35,000 nt of DNA from Neocallimastix lanati (nom. inval.) (GCA_016946835.1 JACVTC010000020.1:1575001-1610000), one strand, 5' to 3'. Positions 16,790-28,899 are shown, numbered from the stretch's first letter. Notes: a model not told the origin generated them from the letters alone. Numbers and translations: made by a program.

Positions 16790-19700
16790 ATGAAGGAAAA
16801 GTTGGATATAAGCAGAAATAGCATGATTAATAACCAGCTTTATATGGAAATGCAAAATAAAGATGTCTATGGAGAGGAGAATAATAGATCAAGCCTCAAT
16901 AATTCATTTTTTCAGTTTAATAATTTGGAAATTTTATCTTATAGTATGATATTTGACAATGAAATAAAAAGCTTGAAACAACTGAAAATATTATTTAAGA
17001 AAAGTTTAAATCTCATAGATGAGTTAGATGACCCTTTGGATGTGTTTAATTCTTATATTCAATGGCTACAACTTAATTATCAATCAATTGAAAATTTCAG
17101 TATAGAGGATGAGGTAATCCCTATTATTATGCAAGCATTAAAATTATTAAATGGAGATCCACGTTATGTTAATGATATCAGATATTTAAGATTTTGGGTT
17201 ATCTATTCCAGTTTTGTTGACGATCCTATTTCCATATTTGAATTTTTAGAAAAAAATAATCTATGTTTAAAACTTGCAGCCTATTATGAAGAATTTTCAA
17301 AATTAAAAGAAATAGAAAAAAGGTATATAAATATTAAACAAATAATAAATATATAATGATAAAAATAATAATAATAATAATATTATTATATGTTTGTTTT
17401 TTAAAATTTTAAAAATCAATTTCAAAAAATTTGCAATTGTTTATTCTCATTATATATATATATAATTTTCAACACTCAAATATAAAAATAAATATAATAA
17501 TAATTACTATGAATATTAGATTTGATGAAGCTAAAAAAATATACCATTTAGGATTAAAAAGAAAAGCAAGACCATTTTTAAGATTAAAAAGAAATTATGA
17601 AGCACTTAAAAAACGAATGGAATTTATAAATCAACATCAAGATAATGAGATATATCGTTCCAAAAACAATAATATAAATAATAAGGATACCATTAATAAT
17701 GTAATATAAGATATAAATTTATTATAATTTTTTTATATCATTATATCAATATAATATTATATGTTGTGAAATATTTATAGATTAGCATTTTTATTTCTTT
17801 GTAAATAAAAAGATAAAAAATTACAACTTAAATAACTTTATACAACTTACATAATATTATAATTTTAAATATATATTATATATATTATATTATTCTTTCT
17901 ATTTTATGATGTAATTATTTTTTATTTTATACAATTTATATATATTATAATTATATTACCAAAGAAAAAAGATATTACTATTGATACAAAAAATAAAATT
18001 AAAAATTTAGATTTTGAAGAAATGCAATATAATTCAATAGATTATTTAAATAATAATTATAATTATAGTAATGATGAATCATCCAATGAGGAAGAAGAAT
18101 TACAATTATCAGACTTAAATGTCATAGAACATGAAATTGAAAGTGAATCAAATCAAAAATCAATCAATAAAAATTCTGAAGATTCTACACCGGTTTTAAG
18201 AAATGAATCCATTATTGTTAATAATATTGAAATAGAAAATAATTTTGCAAAAGATAATTCTTCAAGTGTACTTTATAATAGTAATAATAATAGTAAATTA
18301 AAAAGCATTAATAAAAATAGCATCAATAACAATAATATGAGTCTATCAAGGGATAAAAATATTATTAAAATTGGTACAAAGAAATTATCCTTAAATTTAT
18401 CCTATAGTCAATATAAATATTTATTAAATAATCAATGGAATTACTTAAAGTGTAAAGTTTATGATTATAAAGGTGAAAGAATTTCATACGAAGAATTACG
18501 TGCGATAATAAATGGCTATTCATTGAATGTAGATGAATCAATGGAACAAAGTTCCATTGTGAATCCATCCGATGTAGATATGGATATTGATCAGGAAGAT
18601 AATGATGAAAAATTTGAAGAAATATTTACCAATATTTCTACTAATATTAGTAAAAATTCTAAGAATAGTCGTCATGGTAATAATAATATAACTTAATAAT
18701 ATTATAATGATACTAATAGTAATAACAATAATATAGTAATAGAAATAGTAGTACAGTAATAGTTATAATAATAGTAATATAATGTAGTAATTATATTAGT
18801 ATTAGTAATATTATTTATAAAGATTATATATATATATATAAATACTTATATATTTTTTGTATCACTTTTACATATATTTATATTTTAGTTACCCCTGATA
18901 AAAGACGTAATTTAAAACATTTAGAAGATACACCAACTCCTGTATATGTTGATAATGATACTTTAAAAAAATATTCGCAACGACAAGATACAATAAATGA
19001 TGATGGTGATGGAGCTATACCCGTATATCAAAATAATAACCAAAGTAAAGATGGATCAATTGATTCAGCTTCTAGTTTATTCCCATCGGTATATAAATTT
19101 AATGAGGACAAAAATATATCACCATCATCATTAAATATTAAAAATGGTAAAAATCAGAATTATACAGATATTATAAGAAATAAAAAGAGTAGGAATGAAA
19201 AAGAAGAAGAATACACTGATAGAGTAATTATTGATAAATTAAAAAGCTCAATAGATGATTTAGATAGAAATGTCAATCATATTAAAGAAACCATCAATTC
19301 AATTAATGATCATGATAGCAAGATTCGTCATTCAGAAACAAATAGTATATTGAGAAGTACTGTTAATTCGATATTTAAACCAAAAGAAAATGAAGTTGAC
19401 GATAGTCTTGATAGTGATGTATATATTTATGATGCTAATGAAGAACAAAATGACTATACTCATATTACTCCAAAAAATTTAATTAAAGTAGTTGATCTTC
19501 AAAGTTCTATTAAAGCAAAAAAGAATAGAGTTCGACGTAATAGTCAATTAGCGTTAACCATGAAAAATAAAGAAAAGTTTAATAGAAAGTCAGATATTAT
19601 GGATGAAATTTATAGAAGAGAAAAAGAAGGCTATGATAATGAAGATGATGATGATAATATTTATAATAGTAATCATTATCATTATGCCACACCAACCAAT

Positions 19701-22519
19701 AATCAGCATCAAGAATTAGATTCAATATCCCCTACCTATATACAATATACCAAAAATAAAGAGTATCGTAGAGAGGAGGTTGATAAAAATAAATCTAAAT
19801 ATAATAATAATAGTAATAATAATATGGACGATAAAGAGAATCATCCAAGAAAATCATTGGTAAGAAGCATCAACAATAATATTAACAATAGCAATAAAAA
19901 TGATAATTATTTTTATAATCGAACCATTGATTTGAATCAATCCATGGAAAATCTAAAGTTATCATCTTCATTACCATACAGGGAAGAAAGTGAAGGAGAT
20001 GAAAATGTTAGTAATAGTAGCGACGGTGAGAATATTATTAGTCATTTCTCCTCTGTTAAAAAACCCATTCAAGGAACCGTTATTTCTCATCAATCATATG
20101 ATGATGAATATTCATCATCTAATTTAAAATTTAGTCAAAATTTAACAGATATTTCACCTCGTCGTTCCACCAATAAAAAGGATAGAAAATTAAGAACCTC
20201 TGCTATCATAAGTAATTCACTGTATCCATCCGGTAATAGCAACAATAATAATAATATTGTCCTTCGAAAAAATAATTATGCCATTATGGATATTGAAACT
20301 TCAAATCCTTATATCGATCGAAAATTTAATGACATTACAGATGAATATTTCAAGAATCTTATTAAAGAAATTAATAATGCTACAATTAATAATAAAGCAG
20401 TTGACTATACTAAAAGACCTGAATTTTTAAAATTAAAATGTATCATCGAAGATTATACAAGAGCCACTGGCAATGCAGTAAGAAATCCTTCACCTACCCT
20501 TTTGGAAGATGAAATTAAAAAGGGTATTTCCTATGTCTTCTATGAGAATAATTCATGTAAAGTGATAAAGGAAATTGGTCGAGGTGAATTTTCAAAAATT
20601 TATTTAGTAGGATTAAATTCATTGGATGATGAATTAAGTTCCGTAGATCAATATAATCCTTCTTCTACTACGGCAATTTCGAATGGAGACAGAAATTCTT
20701 TAGTTGGTTCTACTTCTCATAAAATGAGATTAAGTCTACCTATGAATACAAAAAGAATTAAGTTGGCCTTAAAAATTCAACATAATGCTATCAATTCCAT
20801 GGAATATTATAATATTCAAAAGCTTCATCAAAGAGTTCAAAGCAATGAAAGTATGAATTCTTCCTTCGTCAAAGTAAAACAACTTTATAAATATAAGAAT
20901 GCTTGTCATATTCTTATGGAATACTGTGAATTCGGTAGTTTGTTGGAAGCATTAAATTATCAATTTTGTATTCAATCCGATATTAGCAGCAATGCTGCCA
21001 TGACCAATACTTACGATACCCTCTTAAATCATAGTATTAAAAATATTTCATCTGCTTTAAATCGCGCCCAAGTCAAAGGAACAAGTCATCGTCGTTCTCG
21101 TAGTCGTAATACAATTAATACCAGTACTAATGCTACTTCAGCAGGTATAACCGGAAATTCAGGTTCAGGTTTAGGTTCCGAATCAAGAGAAAGAATTCAA
21201 CAATGTATTCTTTCTTCTGCTATGGATTATGATGGGTTAGATGAATCAAGGAAAATTCATGAAGTATTAGTAATATTCTATACTATTGAAATTTTAAAGA
21301 TGGTAGAAACGCTTCATCAAAGTAATATTATTCATTCAGATATAAAGATTGATAATTTCATGTTAAGAATGCCACTTATTGAAAGTTATAAAAATTATAT
21401 CTATGATGATAAAGAACTCTGTTCCCCAAGGTATTGTACTGAAGGTCAACAGGGATGGAATAATTATGGATTAACTTTGATTGATTTTGGTCAAAGTATT
21501 GATTTAACTGATTTCACCTCCGAAGGTAATCTTTGGTTTAGACAAACTCTTTCAGAATATCAATCCACCACTAAGAATACCACCTCTGATGCATTAAATA
21601 TGAATTCTTCAATTCATCTTTCTCGAAAGAAAAGTATTGGTCGTCGTTCTACTTCAAGATCAAGATCAGCTACTACTTCAACATCTATATATGATAAAAA
21701 TCAAGGAAATCATTGTTGGGAAATTCGTCATCATCAACCATATCTTTATGAAATTGATTGGTATGGTGTAGCTGGAGTAATTCATGCTTTACTTTTTAAT
21801 GAATATATGGAAATTGAAGAAGAAGAAGAAGAAGAAGAAGAAAATACAACATATCTTCATGATAAAGAAAAGAATAATAGATATAATGATGATGATGATG
21901 ATGATGATGATGGAGAAGAATATCCTCCTTATGAGAATTATAGTTCATCTCGTTCCAATTATGAAACCTATACCATTTATGACTATTCAGGTCAAAATAA
22001 AAAACCTATTAAAAAAACAGTTTATCCTTCATCTTCAACATCATCACCTTCACCTTCTTCCATATTTAATAAAAAGAAACCTCATCTTCGTATCACAAAA
22101 ACTTTCAAAAGATATTGGCAAAGAGAATTATGGCAACGACTCTTTGATGTTTTATTAAATGCTAAAACTGTCAATAGTGATCTCACTTTAGATTCACTTA
22201 CTTTATATACCCCATCCACACTTCCTAACAACAATACCTCTACCACTTCTACCAATAAACAATTCTCACCCTCATCTTCTTCTCAACGCTTCTATTCATC
22301 CACCGCCACAGCTACCACTACCACCTCTACTTCAACACCAACCCCTTCATCCTTAACTGACTTTAATAAGTATTATGAACAACGTTTCCCTAAAATTCAT
22401 GAAATTCGTAAAATTCGTCAAGAATTTGAATCATGGCTCACTCAACATGATCGTTCTTCACAATATCATTTATTAGGTTATTTAAGATTACTTTCAGCTC
22501 AATGTATTGCTATTAATAA

Positions 22520-22526
<7 letters not shown>
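16790..22526 (+). CDS. BUB1: Spindle-checkpoint kinase of the Bub1/Mad3 (MadBub) family, four exons, 1687 residues
   Basis: Exons 16790-17322, 17520-17700, 17965-18676 and 18889-22526 are phase-consistent and GT-AG. Residues about 50-213 match the Mad3/Bub1 TPR homology region: DDPLDVFNSYIQWL, DIRYLRFWVIYSSFVDDP, YYEEFSKL, AKKIYHLGLKRKARP and LKRNYEALKKR. A SYEELRA motif at about 412-418 resembles the conserved segment after the Bub3-binding region. A KEN box (791-793) is followed at once by a perfect RxxLxxxxN D-box (796-804). The C-terminal kinase keeps a glycine loop IGRGEFSKIYLV (from 1038), Lys1104 (LALKIQ), HSDIKIDNF with catalytic Asp1293, and DFG at 1341-1343, followed by QSIDL as in Bub1. 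Bub1 acts at kinetochores, phosphorylates H2A and recruits checkpoint proteins. Acidic and Ser/Thr-rich insertions enlarge the C-lobe. KEN, TPR and kinase together suggest an unduplicated MadBub rather than Bub1 alone. Confidence 0.93.
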
Positions 22527-22567
<41 letters not shown>

Positions 22568-22979
22568 AATAATATAAATATATACATATATAAAAATATT
22601 TTTTTCATCAATTAATTTTAATTCCATCTATTAATAAAAAAAAATTCTTTTTTTTTTAAAAGTAAACGAAAAACGATACAAGCAAACGAAAATCAAAAAA
22701 AAAAAAATAATAATAATAATAAAATAAAAATAAAAACGTTCATATCCATACTTTTTTAATTTATAATAATTTTTTATTATTAATCTCATTATTATAATAC
22801 TAAAATACTAATATATATAAATTATTTTTTATTATTATTTTCATTTCATTTTAAATAATTTTTAAATTCTATTATTATAATATATATATATATATTAAAT
22901 ATATATATATATTTTTTTACATATTTCAATTAATTTATTTAATTTATATATTATAATTTATTTTTTTATTATTTTATTT

Positions 22980-23013
<34 letters not shown>

Positions 23014-23518
23014 CAATTTTCAATTTTTATAATTTATAACATTTTATTATATATATTTAATATTTTTTTTTTTTATTCATTATTATTTCCATTATTATTA
23101 TTATTATACTTCATTCTATAATAATTATTAACTTTTGTTTAATTTTTATTTATTTTCCCTTTTTTTTTTTTTTTTAAATTATAAATAAAAATAAAAAATA
23201 AAAATAACTTAATAACTAAATATATTAATAAAAAAAAAATAATAATTGTAATAAAAAAAAAAAAAAAAATTGTAAAATTGTATTGTAAATAAATCATTAT
23301 GAACTTTTTTAATTATTATTATTTTTATTATAATTATTTTTATTATAATTATTCATAAATAATAAAAATATTAAAATTAAAAAAAAAAATTAAAAAAATT
23401 TAAAAAAAAAAAAGAAAAAAAGAAATAAAAAATAAAATATAAAATATAAAAAATAAAAAATAAAAAATATATATATCAATTTAAAATTTTTATTAAAAAA
23501 TATTTTTGACTAACTTTT

Positions 23519-23570
23519 AATATTCCCATGTCTTGAGGGGGACATAGGGCAGTACACACCAGAAATTAAA
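23519..23570 (-). repeat. Small dispersed repeat, copy B
   Basis: Related to 11484-11541. The minus strand ends CATGGGAATA and has CCTCAA upstream; an A-tract bounds the plus-strand right side. It is far richer in G/C than its surroundings. Confidence 0.5.
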
Positions 23571-23632
23571 AAAAAAAAAAAAATTAAAAAATTAAAAAAT
23601 ATTAAAAATATAAAAATATAAAAATATAAAAT

Positions 23633-23669
<37 letters not shown>

Positions 23670-23785
23670 GCCTCAATTATTGTGAACCTAATAATATTTG
23701 AAATAGTAATGTGAAATAAAAGTACTAATCATTCAAAATAAAGTATATAAAAGTATATATAAATAAATTCAAAAAAAAAAAAAAA

Positions 23786-23812
23786 GTTCATCGGCAAGCC
23801 GAACTTCATCTC
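23786..23812. other. GC-rich hairpin in A/T desert
   Basis: AAGTT-CAT-CGGC-AA-GCCG-AACTT: 5 bp plus 4 bp stems with a 3-nt bulge and a 2-nt loop, next to an A-tract. It could belong to a structured RNA or a decayed element; nothing diagnostic is visible. Confidence 0.4.
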
Positions 23813-24167
23813 CAGATTATACCGAAAAAAAAAATAAAGTTCTTTTATATATATAGAGTTAATAATATTTAATAGATTTTTTTTTTTTATTTTTTTAATT
23901 TGATTCTTAATAATTATTTGGTCTACTATTTAAAAAATATTAATTTTGATTATTATAATTAAATATATATATATTTATTATTATTAATATTAATTATTAA
24001 ATAATTATTATTATTATTATTAAACTATTATTATTATTGCTATTTAATTATTTAAAAAAATAAAAAATCAGAAAGGGTTATCACTTAAAATTTTATTTAA
24101 AAAAAAAAATTTTTTTTTCTATTTATAGAATTTAAAGGGTTATCATTAATTAAAAATTAATAATAAT

Positions 24168-24424
24168 TGGGAGTGGTACATTTTGACAAATTGAAAATTA
24201 TTAAATAAATAAATAAATAAAATTAAATATTATTAATATTGAATAAAGACGAGTTTAAAAAAAAAAAAATTATTTTGAATTAATATTTATTTATTTATTT
24301 AATTATATCAATACTTCACTTAGCGAAATTGCAACCTGATGATATGCAACTTGACGAAATGCAATATTTTAATACTATGCCACTTGGGGATATACAATTC
24401 GGGGAAATAAATGCAACTCTCCCA
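24168..24424. mobile_element. Short non-autonomous DNA-transposon-like element (MITE-like)
   Basis: About 257 bp bounded by imperfect terminal inverted repeats. The left end reads TGGGAGTGGTACATTT and the right end, reverse-complemented, TGGGAGAGTTGCATTT. TAATAAT lies on both sides as a possible 7-8 bp target duplication. The right arm holds five or six diverged 15-bp units of the TGCAACTTGACGAAA type (about 24324-24415), and the left arm holds one unit in inverted orientation. There is no transposase. The duplication length and subterminal repeats fit a hAT-like element, but the superfamily is inferred. Confidence 0.5.
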
Positions 24425-25067
24425 TAATAATTACCAAAAAAAAAAAAAAAAAAAAAAAAAATCAGATATTATATTATTTTTATAAATTTATATTTATTTT
24501 GTATATTATTATATATTAATAGCATATTTATTTACTCACCATTACCTTTATATATGTTATTCATCTTAACTCTATTACATTTATAATTTTTTAAACAAAT
24601 TTATGATTTTTTATATATATTAAAAATAATATTACATTCTATCATCAAATATTTAAATGTGATATTAATAGAACTACCTGAATAAATATTATATTATATT
24701 GATAGATATAATAGTTAATTATTATAAATTTTGTAAATATATTTATTATTGTATTTAGCAATTGCTTTAATAGTTAATGATTAAATTCTAATAATATAAA
24801 AATTTTAAACATAGCATCAATAAAACTAAAAATAAATAAATAAATATATAAATAATTAATTATTTATATATTATAGTTCATGGTTAAATTCTAATAATAT
24901 AAAGATATTACATTAATAGAACTAATAAATATAAATAAATAATTAAATAACTAATTATATATAAATTTAAGGTTAAAATCTAATAAATGTATTTAAAATT
25001 TACTTTTTATTATAAATATTTAAATATAATACTTTTTTTGTTTTTTTTTTTACTCTTTATTTCATGA

Positions 25068-25106
<39 letters not shown>

Positions 25107-25785
25107 TTTACAATCATGTTTATATTGTTTAGAAATAAAATTTATAATTGCATTCAGAATTAATTATTATATTTATTAATATTATATTTTATTATTAAAG
25201 CTAAAAAATTTGAAATAAAATTATAAAAATAAAACAAAATACTATTGTAAATAAATAAATAAATAATTAAATAATTAATTAATGGTTAAAATATAATAAT
25301 AATATAGCTATGCATATATATATTTATTATTTGTTTACTTATTTATCATGTATTTAATGATTGTAAAAAATGTATATATACAATATATATATACATTTTT
25401 TATTTTTTTTTTTGCTATTTGCTTTTTGCTTTTTTTTTTTTTTCTTTTTTCTTTTATTATTTATTATAACTTTTTTATAAGTTGTTTATTTCATCATATT
25501 TTATTTTTATTTTTAAAAAGAAATGAATTTATAATTAAAGCATATATGAATCATTAATAGTAATTATTATTTTTTAATTATTTTCCATTATTTAAATTAT
25601 ATAATATAAAATTCAAAATATTTTTATTATTATTAATTCATTGTGAATTTTAAAAATTAAAAAATAAAAAATTTGATATAATTTTTAATTTTTTAATTTT
25701 TAAATTTTTAATAATAATTCTAATTCTAATTCTGATTAATTTATCCTATTAATACTTAATATATTTTATTAATATAATGCTAAGC

Positions 25786-25792
<7 letters not shown>

Positions 25793-25846
<54 letters not shown>
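25793..25846. repeat. (TTA)n microsatellite
   Basis: About 18 perfect TTA units upstream of the first glycosyltransferase gene. Confidence 0.9.
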
Positions 25847-26254
25847 TTTTTATTTTTTGTATATTATAATTTAAATTAATTTATTTTATTTTAAAATTAT
25901 ATATATATATATATATTTTTTTTTTCATCATCCAATATTAAATGAATGAATTTTCAAGTAATACTATTTTTTTCTTCTTTAATTATTATTATTATTTTTT
26001 AAAGTTCTTTTTTTTTTTTTTGTTTTTTATTATTATTTTTTTTTATTATTTTTATTTTATTTAATATGAAACAATATTCATAACTTAATTTGTTATATAA
26101 CATTATAACATTTTAAAGTGATGATATAAAAAGATAATAATTATAATTATAATAGAATTGAGGTTAAATCACTATTGTTATTAATAAAGGATAATCAATA
26201 TTAATAAAAATTACAGAATTAATAAATAAATAGATAAATTAATATTAGTTATTC

Positions 26255-27526
26255 ATGAATCATAGTCATTTTTTTAAAGGAATTTTTGTATTCCTTATTT
26301 TTATAAATCTCATTTTATTAATTGGAAGTAAGGGGACACCTGTTGTAAAGAAGAACAAAAATATAAAAAAAGTTAAGGTAGTAAAGGTAAAAGGAGGAAA
26401 ATCTAAATTGGAATCTGAAGAATCTAAAATAAAAGTATCCATTGTTATTCCAGTATATAACACAGCTGATTATGTGGAACGTTGTATTAATAGTGCTCTC
26501 AATCAGACACTTAAGGAGATTGAAGTGATTGCTATTGATGATCATTCAACCGATAATAGTGTAGAGAAAATGAAAAGATTTGAAGGGGATAAACGTTTAA
26601 AAATCGTAACTTTAAATCAGAATCAAGGTAGTGGACCAGCTAGAAATATTGGTATGGCATTAGCGGAAGGAGAATTTATTGGATTTTTTGATAGTGATGA
26701 TTATGCTGATGAACGATTCTATGAATTTCTATATAAATATTCCAAAGATAAAGACATGGTGAATGGAATTTTTGTGGATAGTACTAATTATTCAGACAAA
26801 TATGTTCATCATCGTAAATATTATGCTTACGGAGCACCTGTTGATAGTATTTGGAGAAGAAGTTTTATCAATAAAAATAATATTAGATTTGTTGGTGGTC
26901 ATGTACCTGATGAGGATCGTCGATTTAGAAAACTTTTTATGAGTAAACATCCGAGAAGGATAGTGGCACCCGACGAAGGTATTTATTATTATTATAAGAG
27001 AAGAGTAGGATCTGTAATGAATTTTACTTCCGATTTTATTGAAGAAATATTTAATAAAGCTACTGAAGAGGTAAATAGTCCCAAAGCTACCCTTCTGCCA
27101 AGTGTGACTTCTAGTACAGAGATGAAAGAAAGTTCCAATGCCACTTTAAACTTAGTAGATACGTCTAAAGCCACCACATCATCCAATATAAATTATTATT
27201 CAGAAGAGATTGAAAATTTATCTATTAATAGCACCAAAAATAAAGTAAGTTCTGAGACTCTTACTCCAATTGGTATGATTAATTATCCAAGTTATATTAA
27301 AAATGTCAATGCTAATATAACAGAAGATATCGAAAGGTTTGAAAAATCTGATCAAACCAAAACGATAGATGATTATGAAGAAAAATCATATTCCAAAAAT
27401 TATTATATCCATTCTTTCATAGCATTCATAATTACTTTATTAGGCGTCACTGGACTGACTACATTTTTTATAATGATAAAGAAAAGACAAAATCCAAAAT
27501 ACATAAATTTGACTAATAGTATTTAA
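26255..27526 (+). CDS. Membrane-anchored family-2 glycosyltransferase A, 423 residues, intronless
   Basis: Residues 1-24 are a signal or anchor sequence (FFKGIFVFLIFINLILLIGS), followed by a Lys-rich linker. The GT-A catalytic domain starts at about 60 with KVSIVIPVYNTADYVERC. It has the nucleotide-binding IDDHSTDNS, the metal-binding DSDD at 146-149 (FIGFFDSDDY), and the likely catalytic-base Asp in PDEDRRF at 220-221. A Ser/Thr/Asn-rich stretch (about 265-380) leads to a membrane helix at about 383-407 and a short basic tail. The domain resembles bacterial capsule and exopolysaccharide GT2 enzymes of the WcaA/EpsJ type. No intron is present, unlike most genes here, which suggests acquisition from bacteria. 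Predicted topology puts the catalytic domain in the lumen or outside. Donor and acceptor sugars cannot be read from the sequence. A paralogue lies at 32273-33352, about 70% alike over the catalytic domain by eye. Confidence 0.9.
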   Translation: MNHSHFFKGIFVFLIFINLILLIGSKGTPVVKKNKNIKKVKVVKVKGGKSKLESEESKIKVSIVIPVYNTADYVERCINSALNQTLKEIEVIAIDDHSTDNSVEKMKRFEGDKRLKIVTLNQNQGSGPARNIGMALAEGEFIGFFDSDDYADERFYEFLYKYSKDKDMVNGIFVDSTNYSDKYVHHRKYYAYGAPVDSIWRRSFINKNNIRFVGGHVPDEDRRFRKLFMSKHPRRIVAPDEGIYYYYKRRVGSVMNFTSDFIEEIFNKATEEVNSPKATLLPSVTSSTEMKESSNATLNLVDTSKATTSSNINYYSEEIENLSINSTKNKVSSETLTPIGMINYPSYIKNVNANITEDIERFEKSDQTKTIDDYEEKSYSKNYYIHSFIAFIITLLGVTGLTTFFIMIKKRQNPKYINLTNSI

Positions 27527-27835
27527 TAATAAACTAATTTTTTAAAATCTCTATATGAGATAATATACATCAATATAATTTAATTAACAATATATTCATT
27601 ATTAATTTTAAATAGGCATAGAAAAATAATTTAGTAGATTGTTTATTTTTTTTTCTTTATTAGTTATTATATAATTACTACAAAATAAATAAAAATAAAT
27701 ATATATATTTTTTAATAAAGGGTATAATATACAAGAATTTTTTATATTATTTTTTTATCTTTAAGAATATTTAAAAGTTTTAATGTATTTAAACAAATAT
27801 TAATAAATATCACTATTAAATATTATTTACTTTAT

Positions 27836-27913
27836 ATAATGTAAAATGTATAATGCATTCTTTGTTTTTTTATTATAATGTAAAATGTATAATGCATTCT
27901 TTGTTTTTTTATT
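27836..27913. repeat. Perfect tandem duplication, 2 x 39 bp
   Basis: Units 27836-27874 and 27875-27913 are identical and include AATGTATAATGCATTCTTTG. They lie about 310 bp downstream of glycosyltransferase A. Confidence 0.92.
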
Positions 27914-28565
27914 ATTATATATTTTATTTTTTATTTCTTATTAATTACATATATATAAATAATATTATGTATTATTTTTTATTTATTCTTTTAATGCTAT
28001 TTATTATTTAATAATGAATAATTATTTAATATTTATTATAAAAAAAATTCATTATTTAGTATTTATTATTTATTGTTTAAAATACCTTTTTTAATAATTA
28101 ATATTTTATTATTTTATATATTTAAATAATTTATGTAATTATTTGTACATTATTTTTTAATTGTATTTTAACATTTGAATATCTTTATCTTACAAAACAA
28201 ATAATAAAAATATGAAATATATTAGTAAAAACCTTAATAAATATTAAAATTATCTTTGTATGAAATAATAAATTTTATTATTTAATCTATTATTTATTAA
28301 GAAAAACTAATATATATTAAATGATATAGTAATTTTAAAATTATAATTATACTTTTATTGTAATTTATTAATTTAAAATTTATAATTGCTATAAATATAT
28401 ATTTATTATATATTTATTATATATTCATCTATATTGTTTTGATAATTTATAATTCAAAAATTTATTTAAAAATTTATTTGATACCCTTAAAATGTATGAA
28501 ATATATTATTTTAAAAAGTTATTATAAATATATATATAAACAATTATTTATTAATTATTAATAGA

Positions 28566-28604
<39 letters not shown>

Positions 28605-28612
28605 ATGAATAA
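28566..28612. repeat. (AAAT)n microsatellite
   Basis: About ten AAAT units with one G interruption near the right end. Confidence 0.85.
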
Positions 28613-28899
28613 AAAAAGAATGTGGAGAAATGAAACAAACTGAGAAGACGATATGATTACTGGTAAAAACTAATTATTATCATAATTCAAATAAAAATTA
28701 GAAATATATATGCACTAAAATATAATACTATCATTATATTTATATATTATAACTTGAATATAATTTAATATAGTTTATGTCTAATTTGGTATATGAATTA
28801 TATGAAAATGTTTAGTAAATAAATAAATACAATAAAGTAAAAAATTTTTTTTATGAATAATTTAATAGTATTATTAAATAACTAACTAAATAATTGAAT

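Larger units (their letters stand above)
22527..26254. other. Gene-poor region between the Bub1-like gene and the first glycosyltransferase
   Basis: About 3.7 kb of A/T sequence. An A-tract of about 40 bases directly follows the Bub1 stop codon. Islands that stand out are 23519-23570 (dispersed repeat copy B), a hairpin at about 23786-23812, direct repeats of AAAGGGTTATCA near 24073 and 24134, and a short TIR element at 24168-24424. No protein-coding gene is recognised. Confidence 0.6.

Noticed and set aside
21784-22158. 124-codon plus-strand frame inside the Bub1-like gene
   Set aside because: Out-of-frame shadow of the GAA/GAT runs in the kinase C-lobe (gives runs of Lys and Met).
25348-25557. 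69-codon Phe/Ile-rich frame
   Set aside because: T-tract driven, hydrophobic throughout, no conserved motif; typical of chance frames in A/T DNA.
26266-26545. Minus-strand frames opposite glycosyltransferase A
   Set aside because: Antisense shadows of the strongly supported GT2 frame.
28615-28668. Possible box C/D snoRNA (ACTGAG, TGATTA)
   Set aside because: D-like box precedes the C-like box and no terminal stem is visible.
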